Assembly: GCA_023667845.1 (NCBI GenBank)
Contig: JAMPIU010000073.1
Span: forward strand, 1 to 64,000
Source of the DNA: Dehalobacter sp.
GTDB taxonomy: Bacteria; Bacillota; Desulfitobacteriia; Desulfitobacteriales; Syntrophobotulaceae
Direction: 5' to 3'
DNA length: 64,000 nucleotides
This document shows positions 24,917 to 33,351 of this stretch, piece by piece (position 1 is the first letter of the stretch; the number at the start of each line of letters is the position of its first letter). A model generated the notes under the pieces. That model was not told the DNA's origin. It did no database searches and was given only the letters and a program-made list of their open reading frames with translations. The position numbers and the translations under genes were made by a program.

Positions 24917-26167
24917 TTAATAAGGGGCAACTTCAATAATTTGTTCGACAGCAGTAAAAAGTGACTCAGTGACAATATCTGCCCGTAATCGTTCTTTTCC
25001 CACATAAGCAGTTTTACATCCGGCCACCTTTCCTGCTTGGATGTCAGTTAAACCGTCTCCTACAATCCAAGAGGATTCCAAATCTATATGATATTGAGCA
25101 GCAGCTTTTAAGAGTAATCCGGGACTGGGCTTTCTACATTCACATTCAATCTTATACTCTGGACGTTCTCCCTTAAAACCTTTGTGCGGGTGATGGGGAC
25201 AAAAAAACAAATCATCAATATAGGCGCCATGCTCTCCAAGCAAGGCATCCATCATTTCATGAATTTTATCGAGTTCCTCCAGACTGCATTCACCTCGCGC
25301 AATAACTGGCTGATTTGTTACAACAATAGCAAGATAGCCACTTTGATTAATTTTAGCTATGGCTTCGCCTGCGTTAGACGTAAGAATAAATTGTTCAGGG
25401 GAAGAAATAAATCCTATATGTTCGTTAATGGTACCATCTCTATCTAAGAAAATCGCTTTTTGCGGCAGAGTTAGATTCCGTTTTTCAACAATTCCCTGAA
25501 CAAGATCTTTTTCAACTTGAGAAAATCGAGATGGGGTTCCAAGATCCCTCACATACTCTGGTGAACGATAGGTAAATATCAATTGTTTTGAAACCAATGG
25601 GCCAATTATATCCTTATCCAGATCAGCATAACCTCCATTTAATACCTCAAAGATTTCAGGTGATAAGAGGTGTACGCCTGCATTAACCAGGTTACGACCT
25701 TCCCCTCTCACACCCCATGCTACGACCATACCATTTTGATCTACTTTGCAAAGACGACTGTCATGGGGGTGAGAATTAGGATGAACCAAGAGAGTAGCCA
25801 CGCCATGGAATTGTTCCCGCATTCTTTTAAAGTCTATGTCAAAAATCAGGTCACCGTTAATGAGCAAAAAAGGTTCAGTGAGTTTGTCCTTCAAGTAGTA
25901 TAAGCCACCGGCAGTTCCAAGCGGCTCTTTTTCGATTATATATGAAATATTAACTCCCCATGCACTTCCATCTTGGAAATATGATTGAATTGATTCTCCT
26001 AAATAACCGATCACAAGAACAATTTCCAAGATATTATTTGCTTTAAGCCTTTCAATCTGATGCAAGAGCACAGGCTTTCCACATATTGGTGTCATGGGCT
26101 TTGGTAACTCACCAGAAACGGATTTGAGCCTAGTTCCCATTCCTCCAGCCATAATCACAGCAATCAA
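24917..26167 (-). CDS. Fused heptose-1-phosphate guanylyltransferase and heptose bisphosphate phosphatase
   Basis: This is a two-domain fusion. Residues about 1-225 are a nucleotidyltransferase (AVIMAGGMGTRLKS, GEWP-type LPKPMTPICGKPVL) like HddC, which makes GDP-heptose. Residues about 235-410 are a HAD-IIIA phosphatase like GmhB, with DRDGTINE, VTNQ, the zinc loop CPHHPH...CEC and KPSPGLLLKAA...GDGLTD. One polypeptide would perform both remaining steps after HddA. The TTG start at 26167 gives the canonical N-terminus IAVIMAGG after GAGGTGA; a GTG at 26176 is the alternative. The start overlaps or abuts the upstream stop, so translation is probably coupled. Confidence 0.88.
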   Translation of the reverse strand: MIAVIMAGGMGTRLKSVSGELPKPMTPICGKPVLLHQIERLKANNILEIVLVIGYLGESIQSYFQDGSAWGVNISYIIEKEPLGTAGGLYYLKDKLTEPFLLINGDLIFDIDFKRMREQFHGVATLLVHPNSHPHDSRLCKVDQNGMVVAWGVRGEGRNLVNAGVHLLSPEIFEVLNGGYADLDKDIIGPLVSKQLIFTYRSPEYVRDLGTPSRFSQVEKDLVQGIVEKRNLTLPQKAIFLDRDGTINEHIGFISSPEQFILTSNAGEAIAKINQSGYLAIVVTNQPVIARGECSLEELDKIHEMMDALLGEHGAYIDDLFFCPHHPHKGFKGERPEYKIECECRKPSPGLLLKAAAQYHIDLESSWIVGDGLTDIQAGKVAGCKTAYVGKERLRADIVTESLFTAVEQIIEVAPY

Positions 26168-26172
26168 ATTTA

Positions 26173-27183
26173 TCACCTCGTCAAGAATACTTCGCCCGAT
26201 GCTATACGACCACGCCAGTAATCCAGAAGGTCTTTCATAGTAGTTGAAAAAGGAATTTCCGGTTTCCATCCGGTATGTTCGGTAAATTTCGAGACGTCCG
26301 GGACCTGAAGATCCGCATCAATTGGACGAAGTCTGGACTCATCCATACGAACAGTAAGTTCATTTTTTAGTGTGGACATAGAAATTAGTGTATCCAGCAT
26401 CTCGCTAACTGTACAGGTAAAATTACCGCCAATATTGTAATATTCACCTTTTTGGGGATTAACTGTAACAAGTAAAAAGTAAGCTCTGACAGCATCACGT
26501 ACATCAGCCCAAGTTCTCAGAGAGTCAAGGTTACCAGTTCGAATAACAGGTGGTATCAATTTCGCCTCTGCCATAGCTATTTGTTTGGCAAAGGTCGATT
26601 CTACAAATACATCACCACGACGAGGTCCAGTATGTGTAAACATACGTGTTGTCATTACAGTGAGTCCGTAACTTTCAGCATAGTATCGTCCGAGAAGATC
26701 AGTCCCAACCTTGGAAATTGCATAAGGTGATGCCGGATGAAAAGTACACTCCTCATCAATGGGCAGTTTTTCTTTCGGAACCCTGCCAAAAACCTCGGAC
26801 GATGCACATATATGAATAACCGGATGCAATTGAAGTATTCGAACTGTTTCTAATAAACGGCATGTTCCCAGAATGTTTGTATTTAGGGTATCCAGTGGCG
26901 AGTCAAAGCTTGTTTTTGGGTAGCTCTGCGCTGCAAGGTGAAAAATGTAATCCGGCTGGACATCCCGTAAAATATGAATCAGTGACCCTTCATCGTTCAA
27001 ATCACCATAATGCAAAAATATTCTGTTTTTTTGCTCAATAATAGGCAAAAGATGAGAAATGTTATCAAGCGGACTGCGCCATCGAATTATACCATGTATT
27101 TCCCAATTGGTATGTGCAAGCAGATAATCAGCAAGATGGGACCCTACCATTCCGGTTAACCCAGTAATAAATACTTTGGTCAA
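26173..27183 (-). CDS. GDP-sugar 4,6-dehydratase (GMD/WcbK-like)
   Basis: This is an extended short-chain dehydrogenase that would form a GDP-4-keto-6-deoxy sugar. The Rossmann motif GLTGMVGSH, the catalytic SSE (ASSEVFG) and YxxxK (YAISK) are all intact in 336 residues. The body resembles GDP-mannose 4,6-dehydratase (FHLAAQSY, THTGPRRGD) but is shorter than classical Gmd (about 370), as are enzymes acting on GDP-manno-heptose. Heptose activation genes on both sides make GDP-D-glycero-D-manno-heptose the likely substrate; GDP-mannose cannot be excluded. Confidence 0.85.
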   Translation of the reverse strand: MTKVFITGLTGMVGSHLADYLLAHTNWEIHGIIRWRSPLDNISHLLPIIEQKNRIFLHYGDLNDEGSLIHILRDVQPDYIFHLAAQSYPKTSFDSPLDTLNTNILGTCRLLETVRILQLHPVIHICASSEVFGRVPKEKLPIDEECTFHPASPYAISKVGTDLLGRYYAESYGLTVMTTRMFTHTGPRRGDVFVESTFAKQIAMAEAKLIPPVIRTGNLDSLRTWADVRDAVRAYFLLVTVNPQKGEYYNIGGNFTCTVSEMLDTLISMSTLKNELTVRMDESRLRPIDADLQVPDVSKFTEHTGWKPEIPFSTTMKDLLDYWRGRIASGEVFLTR

Positions 27184-27185
27184 GA

Positions 27186-28178
27186 TTAAACACCCTCTCG
27201 ATAATAAATAGTTTGCGTCCCTAAATTCTCGAATGAAAATGGGATGTGAATGTATTCGGATAGACTTTTTAATAAGGCTTCCCGATTATGCGGCTGAACA
27301 AACAGCAACATAAATCCGCCCCCACCAGCACCTAATAGTTTTCCGCCGATTGCACCATTCTTACGTCCGATATCATAGATATCATCAATTTTAGAATTGG
27401 ATACTTTATCAGATAAATTTCTCTTTTTCATCCACGTCTCATGGAGTAGAGCACCGAATTCAGCAATATCCGTATTACTGTTTAGTATATTTACAGCATC
27501 ATTAACATAGCCCTGGATGTAAGTAAGGTCCTCCTGGTGACTGTTCATATTATTAATTTTTTCTCTTTCAATAGCATCCGCAGATCTTTGGAATCCTGTA
27601 AAAAGAAGCACAAGGTGATCATTTAATTCTTCGATCCTTTGTGGCCTCAGGGTCATAGGGTTGACTTCAAAAGTACCATCCCGACGAAACACTATTTGAT
27701 TGAATCCTCCATATGCTGCAGTTATCTGATCCTGACAGCCTACGGCCTCATGAATTAAATCCTGTTCAATATGAATAGAGTCTGAGGCTAACTTCTGATC
27801 TGAGGCCAATTTACCCATCTGGCCATAGAGTGCATTAAGAAAACCAACTGTAAAGGAAGAACTTGATCCAATCCCTGAACGGGCAGGAATGTCCGTATTA
27901 TAATGCATATCAATGCCGCCATCTATGTTAAGGAACTTAAGCGTCTCACGTATGGAAGGATGTTCTATTAAATTGATGTTATCAACCGTTTCTGTTTTTG
28001 AACCGTAAACAAACCGGTTTCGAAAATCCCAAAAAGGAGGCATCTCGCGCAATTGAATATATAGGTATTTATCAATCGTCGTCGAAAGCACATTACCTCC
28101 ATGCTCTGTATACCACTTTGGAATATCCGTTCCTCCTCCGAAGAAGGATATACGGAAAGGTGTTCGTGTAATAATCAT
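27186..28178 (-). CDS. hddA: D-glycero-D-manno-heptose 7-phosphate kinase (HddA-like)
   Basis: This GHMP-family kinase phosphorylates C1 of heptose 7-phosphate. The 330-residue product starts with the family motif ITRTPFRISFFGGGTD. It has the glycine/serine phosphate loop in SGIGSSSSFTVGFLNA and the C-terminal motif KLLGAGGGGFMLLF. It lies 2 bp before the dehydratase gene. With GmhA and HddC-GmhB it gives a complete set for GDP-heptose, the route known from S-layer glycans of Gram-positive bacteria. Confidence 0.9.
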   Translation of the reverse strand: MIITRTPFRISFFGGGTDIPKWYTEHGGNVLSTTIDKYLYIQLREMPPFWDFRNRFVYGSKTETVDNINLIEHPSIRETLKFLNIDGGIDMHYNTDIPARSGIGSSSSFTVGFLNALYGQMGKLASDQKLASDSIHIEQDLIHEAVGCQDQITAAYGGFNQIVFRRDGTFEVNPMTLRPQRIEELNDHLVLLFTGFQRSADAIEREKINNMNSHQEDLTYIQGYVNDAVNILNSNTDIAEFGALLHETWMKKRNLSDKVSNSKIDDIYDIGRKNGAIGGKLLGAGGGGFMLLFVQPHNREALLKSLSEYIHIPFSFENLGTQTIYYREGV

Positions 28179-28226
28179 AATAAACTCCTACACTACAATT
28201 TATTCTGCGTTATATCAAAACACAAA

Positions 28227-29393
28227 TTATACTTTATTCAATAACTTACATAACTGAATTATTTTTTCTTGTTCTAAGTCTGGGTAATTTCCAATGTATA
28301 AGCCAAAAAAATGAATATGATCAGTATTTTTGTACTTTTCAGGATATAATTCCGAGAAAGCGGAACGCACGTATGGCTGGCGAGTAATATTCCCACCGCC
28401 AGCAGTTCCGCGGCGAAACTCAACATTCTTTTCCCTAAGCATAGCAGTAATTTTATTAAAGGTATTTTTATTCTTTTCTTGCAAAATCAAAACAAATGCA
28501 TAATTACAGCTGCCTAAAGTATCAAATTGAGTAGCGAACTTTTCCCGGTCCAAATATGACAAAAACAATTCAAAGTTTGCTCTTCGCTTTTCATTATTTG
28601 CATCAAGCCGCTTCAATTGATTTCTGCCAATTACTGCATTAAGTTCTGTGCTACGCATATTAAATGCAGGTAAGGCAAAGATGAACTCTTCATTGAGATC
28701 TGGGTATTTATCAAGTATGCTTCGTTGATATTTTTCATCCCGACATTCCCGAAGTAATCCGTGGCTACGCGACATTCGAAAGGTTCTATACAATTCATCA
28801 CTATTTGTACAAATCATTCCCCCTTCAATCGTACTCATATGATGCGCATAATAAAATGAAAAATTTGATACTAATCCCCATGAACCAAGTTTTTTTGACT
28901 GAAACACTGCACCATGAGATTCACAAACATCTTCAATAAGCATAATATCTCGCTTTTGAAGCTCTTCTAGCAGATTTTCACTTAATCCGTTAAAGCCAAG
29001 GACATACGTCAAAAAAACAGCTTTTGTTTCAGGCGTTATAGCTTCAATAATCATTTCCTCGTCCATAGCTAAATTCTTCAAACAGCAATCAACAAAGATT
29101 GGTTTATGTCCAAAGTGAATAACACTTGCAATATCACTGGTCCATGTAAGAGTAGGAACAATCACTTCACAGGAACCGTAAAGGAAATAAAGAGCAGCCA
29201 TTGTCATAAAGTTAGCTGAGGCACCGGAATTAACAAACACACTATGTTTTACCCCAAGCCATTTACTCCATTCATGTTCGAAGCTTTCCACCTGTTTTCC
29301 CTGTGTAAAACTATCGCTTGTCTGTAAAAAATTTATTAGACAATCGATATCTTCCTTAAGAATGTTATTTTTCATTAATGGGATATTTAACAT
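28227..29393 (-). CDS. ColD-type GDP-4-keto-6-deoxy-sugar 3-dehydratase
   Basis: This is an aminotransferase-fold PLP enzyme of 388 residues in which the Schiff-base lysine is replaced by histidine. The site reads SFYYAHHMSTIEGGM, with H185 (codon 28839-28841) in the lysine position. PLP-binding D155 (IEDVCESHGA) is retained. This histidine swap marks ColD and RfbH, which remove the C3 hydroxyl of 4-keto-6-deoxy sugars rather than transaminating stably. ColD does this in GDP-colitose synthesis, and the pattern here is close to ColD. A plain aminotransferase is unlikely. Neighbours suggest a GDP-4-keto-6-deoxyheptose substrate. Confidence 0.85.
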   Translation of the reverse strand: MLNIPLMKNNILKEDIDCLINFLQTSDSFTQGKQVESFEHEWSKWLGVKHSVFVNSGASANFMTMAALYFLYGSCEVIVPTLTWTSDIASVIHFGHKPIFVDCCLKNLAMDEEMIIEAITPETKAVFLTYVLGFNGLSENLLEELQKRDIMLIEDVCESHGAVFQSKKLGSWGLVSNFSFYYAHHMSTIEGGMICTNSDELYRTFRMSRSHGLLRECRDEKYQRSILDKYPDLNEEFIFALPAFNMRSTELNAVIGRNQLKRLDANNEKRRANFELFLSYLDREKFATQFDTLGSCNYAFVLILQEKNKNTFNKITAMLREKNVEFRRGTAGGGNITRQPYVRSAFSELYPEKYKNTDHIHFFGLYIGNYPDLEQEKIIQLCKLLNKV

Positions 29394-29412
29394 TTTTATC
29401 CTTCCCGCTCTC

Positions 29413-30342
29413 TTATTTAGCTTTATATTTTAAAAACCAGCTGAATGTTTCCTCTAGCCCTCTTTTGAGTGACATTTCTGCTTTCCAGCCCAGCCCCTTA
29501 GCCTTTGAGCTGTCAAGTATCCTCCTAGGCATGCCGTCAGGTTTTGAAGTGTCAAAAATGAGTTTCCCTTTAAAACCTGTTAAATCTTTAATTATTAGAG
29601 CTAATTCATGAATAGATATATCTTCACCCGTCCCGATATTTATGACAGGTAATTCACTGTGTCTCATCATGAAAACTAGTGCTTTTGCAACATCGTCAAT
29701 ATAGATGAATTCTCTTCGTACATTACCGCTTCCCCATATTGTAATAGCTTCAGTATTCGTTTTTACTGCCTCATAAAACCTTTGAAACAATGCAGAAATG
29801 ACATGCCCATTCTCAGGGTCAAAATGATCTCTCGGGCCATAGGTATTTGCTGGGATACAACTAATAAAACATTCTCCATACTGCTGTTGGAAATAAACAC
29901 ATTGGCGTACTCCCAGAAGTTTCGCGAGTGCGAACCCTTCATTTGTAGGTTCTGGTATACCTGTAAGTAATGCTTTCTCCGTAATCGGTTGTGGGCATTC
30001 ACGAGGGTAAATACAAGAAGACCCTAAATATAGAAATTTCTTTACTTTATATTTGTGTGCTGACGAAATCGTATTCATAGTTATATAGGCATTTTCCATT
30101 GCAAAATCCGCCATATAGCGTTGATTAGCCTGAATACCGCCCACGTGTCCGGCACACATAAAAACATAGTCGGGACGCATCAGTTTAAAAAAATCATCCG
30201 TTGCCTGCTGACTGAGCAAATCTAAATCCTGATGGTTAATTAAAATTAGATTCTCATATCCCAATACCTTTAGGTGTTGCGTAACCGCATGCCCTATCAA
30301 TCCCGTATGCCCAGCGATATAAATTCTTGATTCTTTTTTCAC
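29413..30342 (-). CDS. GDP-fucose-synthase-like epimerase lacking the catalytic tyrosine
   Basis: This is a member of the GDP-L-fucose/GDP-colitose synthase family (C3/C5 epimerisation followed by C4 reduction). The Rossmann motif GHTGLIGHA, S108/S109-C110 (LGSSCIYP), K141 and H180 (GHVISAL) are in place; Cys and His are the epimerisation residues. The catalytic Tyr of the YxxxK motif is Phe137 (EGFALAK, codon TTC at 29932-29934). If this reading is right, the protein could epimerise but probably not reduce the C4 ketone. That would suit the next proposed step, which needs the ketone. The 309-residue length is normal. Confidence 0.82.
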   Translation of the reverse strand: MKKESRIYIAGHTGLIGHAVTQHLKVLGYENLILINHQDLDLLSQQATDDFFKLMRPDYVFMCAGHVGGIQANQRYMADFAMENAYITMNTISSAHKYKVKKFLYLGSSCIYPRECPQPITEKALLTGIPEPTNEGFALAKLLGVRQCVYFQQQYGECFISCIPANTYGPRDHFDPENGHVISALFQRFYEAVKTNTEAITIWGSGNVRREFIYIDDVAKALVFMMRHSELPVINIGTGEDISIHELALIIKDLTGFKGKLIFDTSKPDGMPRRILDSSKAKGLGWKAEMSLKRGLEETFSWFLKYKAK

Positions 30343-30352
30343 CTTAAGCCTC

Positions 30353-31291
30353 CTAAAATACTCCCCGACTTTGGATTGGATTAATAACCCATTTATCTTT
30401 TTTTGTATTTAAAAGTGCTGCAAGATATCCATAAACACTTGAACAAAGAACCATGCCATCGCACATTGCCATCAACTGCATATCACAATGATTATTTTTG
30501 CTGGTGCGTTTTTCTTCGCAATAGACTAGGCGATCCTGAGGAAGTAAAAAACCATACTCTTTTGCATTCATTTTGCAATGTTCAATATCATCAGAGAAAA
30601 TAAAGAATCGCAAATCCCTTTTTTTGTTAAACTTTTTCATTATTTTGCTGATAGCATCTTTAAAGTACGAAGGTTGTAGTGATCTATTAAGCAGTGCATA
30701 GCCTCCTCTACGAACGTGAATCGCAATAGCGTAAGAATCCTCAATTTTTTTAGACATCTCTAGGTCCGATTCTGATTCCAAAGGAGGCAAGGCCAATTCT
30801 TTACGAAACATATCCTCATACTGCATAAACCATCCGCCATTTGTAAAATATCCCCAGTAATATACATTTCCCTGTGATTGAAGCATTTCCGGTATGTGGT
30901 GATAGTATGGCATTCTTGCAATCATCCCGTCAAAAATATAAGTTGGGCATTCTGCAATCATAAAAAACTCCAATCCGCTGTCTTTTAAAATCTGGGGCAT
31001 ATGGCTACCGCCAAGGAGCGGTGGCTTTTTTCGTGCAATGCTTACAATTTCTTCCCAGACATCCGGTGTAAAATAGGATGAAAGGAGCGTTGGTTTTGTA
31101 CCTGTGTACTTATGCAATTGATAGCTATGATGTTCTTGGCTTTCAACACTTTCCGCCAAATCTCCATGTTCAAGGTAAAACCACAAATCATCCAAATAAA
31201 CCTTATCGCCAGTTGCTTCCTCTAGACATCTGGCAAAAATGTACTGTGTAGTTTGATTTGCAAGGGCTCCATCTAACAATACAATTTTCAA
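30353..31291 (-). CDS. Alpha-1,2-fucosyltransferase-family glycosyltransferase (GT11)
   Basis: This is a GT11-type glycosyltransferase of 312 residues that probably transfers the GDP-sugar made by the neighbouring enzymes. The N-terminus reads GALANQTTQYIFAR, an altered form of the family motif GGLGNQMFQYA. The donor-binding motif HxRRG is intact (IAIHVRRGGY). The C-terminal part has the FSDD and SSVYGYLAALLN-type motifs of the family. GT11 enzymes use GDP-fucose or GDP-colitose, which fits a GDP-dideoxy-sugar donor. No membrane segment is visible, so it probably acts in the cytoplasm. Confidence 0.82.
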   Translation of the reverse strand: MKIVLLDGALANQTTQYIFARCLEEATGDKVYLDDLWFYLEHGDLAESVESQEHHSYQLHKYTGTKPTLLSSYFTPDVWEEIVSIARKKPPLLGGSHMPQILKDSGLEFFMIAECPTYIFDGMIARMPYYHHIPEMLQSQGNVYYWGYFTNGGWFMQYEDMFRKELALPPLESESDLEMSKKIEDSYAIAIHVRRGGYALLNRSLQPSYFKDAISKIMKKFNKKRDLRFFIFSDDIEHCKMNAKEYGFLLPQDRLVYCEEKRTSKNNHCDMQLMAMCDGMVLCSSVYGYLAALLNTKKDKWVINPIQSRGVF

Positions 31292-31332
31292 AGATAATCC
31301 CCCTAATCAATTTCTATAAACTAAAATGTCCA

Positions 31333-32373
31333 CTAAAAAGGTCCTTTAAACTTATTCTCATATGAGTAGAAATCTTCTTCGGAAAGATCTATCGGATCCA
31401 ACCCTAATATTTTTTCCGCAGCTCGAATTATTTGTTCCGCTCCGCTATAAAAAAGGTTTTCCAGCGGTCTTGTACATGGACAGGGAACAGGCGCAAAACC
31501 TATCCTGGCAATGGGCGATTTCAAGCTTGAAAAACATTGATCATAGACTCTTGATGAAATTTCTGATGAAAAACCACAATGTAACCAGTCATTATCCGCA
31601 ATAATACAGCGCTTTGTTTTTTTAACAGAAGATATAATTGGCTTCTCATTGAATGGAGAAACTGACCTCACATCAATTACTTGGGTACTTACGCCATATT
31701 TTTTTAAGATGTCTGCAGCCTGGATCGCTTCCACATTCATCCATGAAGTAGCTGCAATCGTTAAATCTTCTCCTTCACGCAATATCTGAGGTGTTTCCAA
31801 GTCAAGATCTTCAGTATAGCCAGTAACATCCCCTTCAACGTCATACAGAAACCGGTGTTCTAAAAGAACAACTGGATCATCCTGACGAATAGCAAAAATC
31901 AACATATTTTTTGCATCTGACGGCGTAGAAGGCATATAAACTTTAAGCCCAGGAATATGAGCAAATATAGACTGTAAAGATTTGCTGTGCTGAGCCGATT
32001 GTCCCCAGCCACGGCCAATTATAGCCCGTATAACTATGGGAGCTGTCATTTTCCCATTAGTACTGTATCGAATTGTTGAGATCATGTTTGCTAATTGGTT
32101 CATGGCTAAAAGCAAAAAATCTACGCGAATATGAACATGGATCGGTCTGAGCCCATTCATTGCCGCTCCTAAGCCAAATCCAGTCATTGCCTCCTCAGAT
32201 ATAGGCGTAGCAAAACACCGATCTGTTCCAAATTCCTCCAGTAGGTGAGCTGTACTGCCAAAAATCCGTTTATGATCCGCTACATCTAATCCATATATAA
32301 ATATACGATCATCCCTGCGCATCTCTTCAATTAGGGCTTGGTTAATAGCCTCACGATATGACATCTTACTCAC
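31333..32373 (-). CDS. Thiamine-diphosphate E1 beta-like subunit
   Basis: This resembles the beta subunit of pyruvate/acetoin dehydrogenase E1 (transketolase C-terminal type). In 346 residues it has the pyrimidine-binding domain with FATPISEEAMTGFGLGAAMNGLRP and the C-terminal transketolase fold (VIDVRSVSPFNEKPI). It pairs with the alpha subunit encoded 2 bp upstream. No E2 or E3 gene is nearby, so a full 2-oxoacid dehydrogenase complex is unlikely from this locus. In avilamycin synthesis, AviB1/AviB2 of this type add a two-carbon branch to a sugar, and I infer a similar role. The start may be GTG 32373 or the ATG nine bases later. Confidence 0.85.
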   Translation of the reverse strand: MSKMSYREAINQALIEEMRRDDRIFIYGLDVADHKRIFGSTAHLLEEFGTDRCFATPISEEAMTGFGLGAAMNGLRPIHVHIRVDFLLLAMNQLANMISTIRYSTNGKMTAPIVIRAIIGRGWGQSAQHSKSLQSIFAHIPGLKVYMPSTPSDAKNMLIFAIRQDDPVVLLEHRFLYDVEGDVTGYTEDLDLETPQILREGEDLTIAATSWMNVEAIQAADILKKYGVSTQVIDVRSVSPFNEKPIISSVKKTKRCIIADNDWLHCGFSSEISSRVYDQCFSSLKSPIARIGFAPVPCPCTRPLENLFYSGAEQIIRAAEKILGLDPIDLSEEDFYSYENKFKGPF

Positions 32374-32375
32374 TG

Positions 32376-33317
32376 CTATTCATATACCCCCTTATAGAGT
32401 TCTTCAGAGGAAGCGAACGGTGCTTCTTTTGCTTTTCTCACACTGAGATCAATTTGGCAATTCACATCTTCTTCGATCTCCTCGGCAATAGAAATATCCA
32501 ATTTGCTTCTAAAAGTTAAAACAGGATCCTTCCTATTCCAGATTTCAAATTCATCACGAGAACGATAACCTGCATTAAAATCAAAATTAATACCAACATG
32601 TTCATAATAACGATAGTATTTTGAACAAAGAACTGCAGGTTTTTGTTTTTCGGATATAGCTCTCATCGCTGCACTTGCTACGTGATATATTTCTTCAGCG
32701 TCAGTTGAATCTCCAGTATCATACAGGAGACAATTGTATTGCATTATAATGTTCTGAAAGGAATCATAACCCTTCCGGGTACTAAAATCAGCATGAATCG
32801 CCAGCCCATTATCTTCATACACAAAAAGGACAGGCAAATGCATGAGGCAAGCAACATTCAAGCTTTCCCAAAATACGCCTTCTTCTACTGCCCCATCTCC
32901 CATAAAGCATGCAGTAATAATTGGCTTATTCAAGCGCTTATTTGCATATGCGGCACCAACGGCGAGGGAAATTGTCGATGCTACAATTGCGCTTGAATAC
33001 AAAAGTCCTGACTGTGGATTAGACAAATGCATAGAACCAGCTTTGCCATTGGCAATATAACCCGATTTTCCATAAAGTTCTAAGAAGAATAGATCTGTCT
33101 CTTCGGCCATAGCGATATAGAGAGCGTGACTTCTAAAAGTCCCAAAGGCTTGTCCTGATGGTTTTAAAGCTTCTACTACACCACTAATAATTGCTTCTTC
33201 CCCAATAGACAAATGTACAGGCGTCTTCATATCATCTTCATTATAAAGAGCAATAATTTTTTGTTCTGCCGCTCGAATCCTATAAAGGTGTCTGTATAAA
33301 TTTTTTTTTAAATTCAT
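32376..33317 (-). CDS. Thiamine-diphosphate E1 alpha-like subunit
   Basis: This resembles the alpha subunit of pyruvate/acetoin dehydrogenase E1, which carries the thiamine-diphosphate site. The cofactor motif GDG (140-142) and a closing Asn near residue 170 (YEDN) are present, with HLSIGEEA and GKAGSMHLS family segments. At 313 residues it is at the short end for the family. A run of nine A lies at codons 3-6 (33301-33309), a possible slippage site just after the start. Context is purely sugar biosynthesis, with GT11 and dideoxysugar enzymes downstream and glycosyltransferases upstream. Confidence 0.85.
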   Translation of the reverse strand: MNLKKNLYRHLYRIRAAEQKIIALYNEDDMKTPVHLSIGEEAIISGVVEALKPSGQAFGTFRSHALYIAMAEETDLFFLELYGKSGYIANGKAGSMHLSNPQSGLLYSSAIVASTISLAVGAAYANKRLNKPIITACFMGDGAVEEGVFWESLNVACLMHLPVLFVYEDNGLAIHADFSTRKGYDSFQNIIMQYNCLLYDTGDSTDAEEIYHVASAAMRAISEKQKPAVLCSKYYRYYEHVGINFDFNAGYRSRDEFEIWNRKDPVLTFRSKLDISIAEEIEEDVNCQIDLSVRKAKEAPFASSEELYKGVYE

Positions 33318-33351
33318 AAACCATTCCCCTAAGTATATTTTATAGAAAATC

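Noticed and set aside
28227-29393. Annotation as an ordinary DegT/DnrJ aminotransferase
   Set aside because: The PLP lysine position is histidine, so stable transamination is unlikely and a ColD/RfbH-type dehydratase is the better call.
29413-30342. Straight annotation as functional GDP-L-fucose synthase
   Set aside because: The catalytic Tyr is Phe137, and the upstream dehydratase acts before it, so L-fucose is not the expected product.
31333-33317. Pyruvate or acetoin dehydrogenase complex operon
   Set aside because: Only E1 subunits are present; E2 and E3 are missing and all neighbours are sugar-biosynthesis genes.
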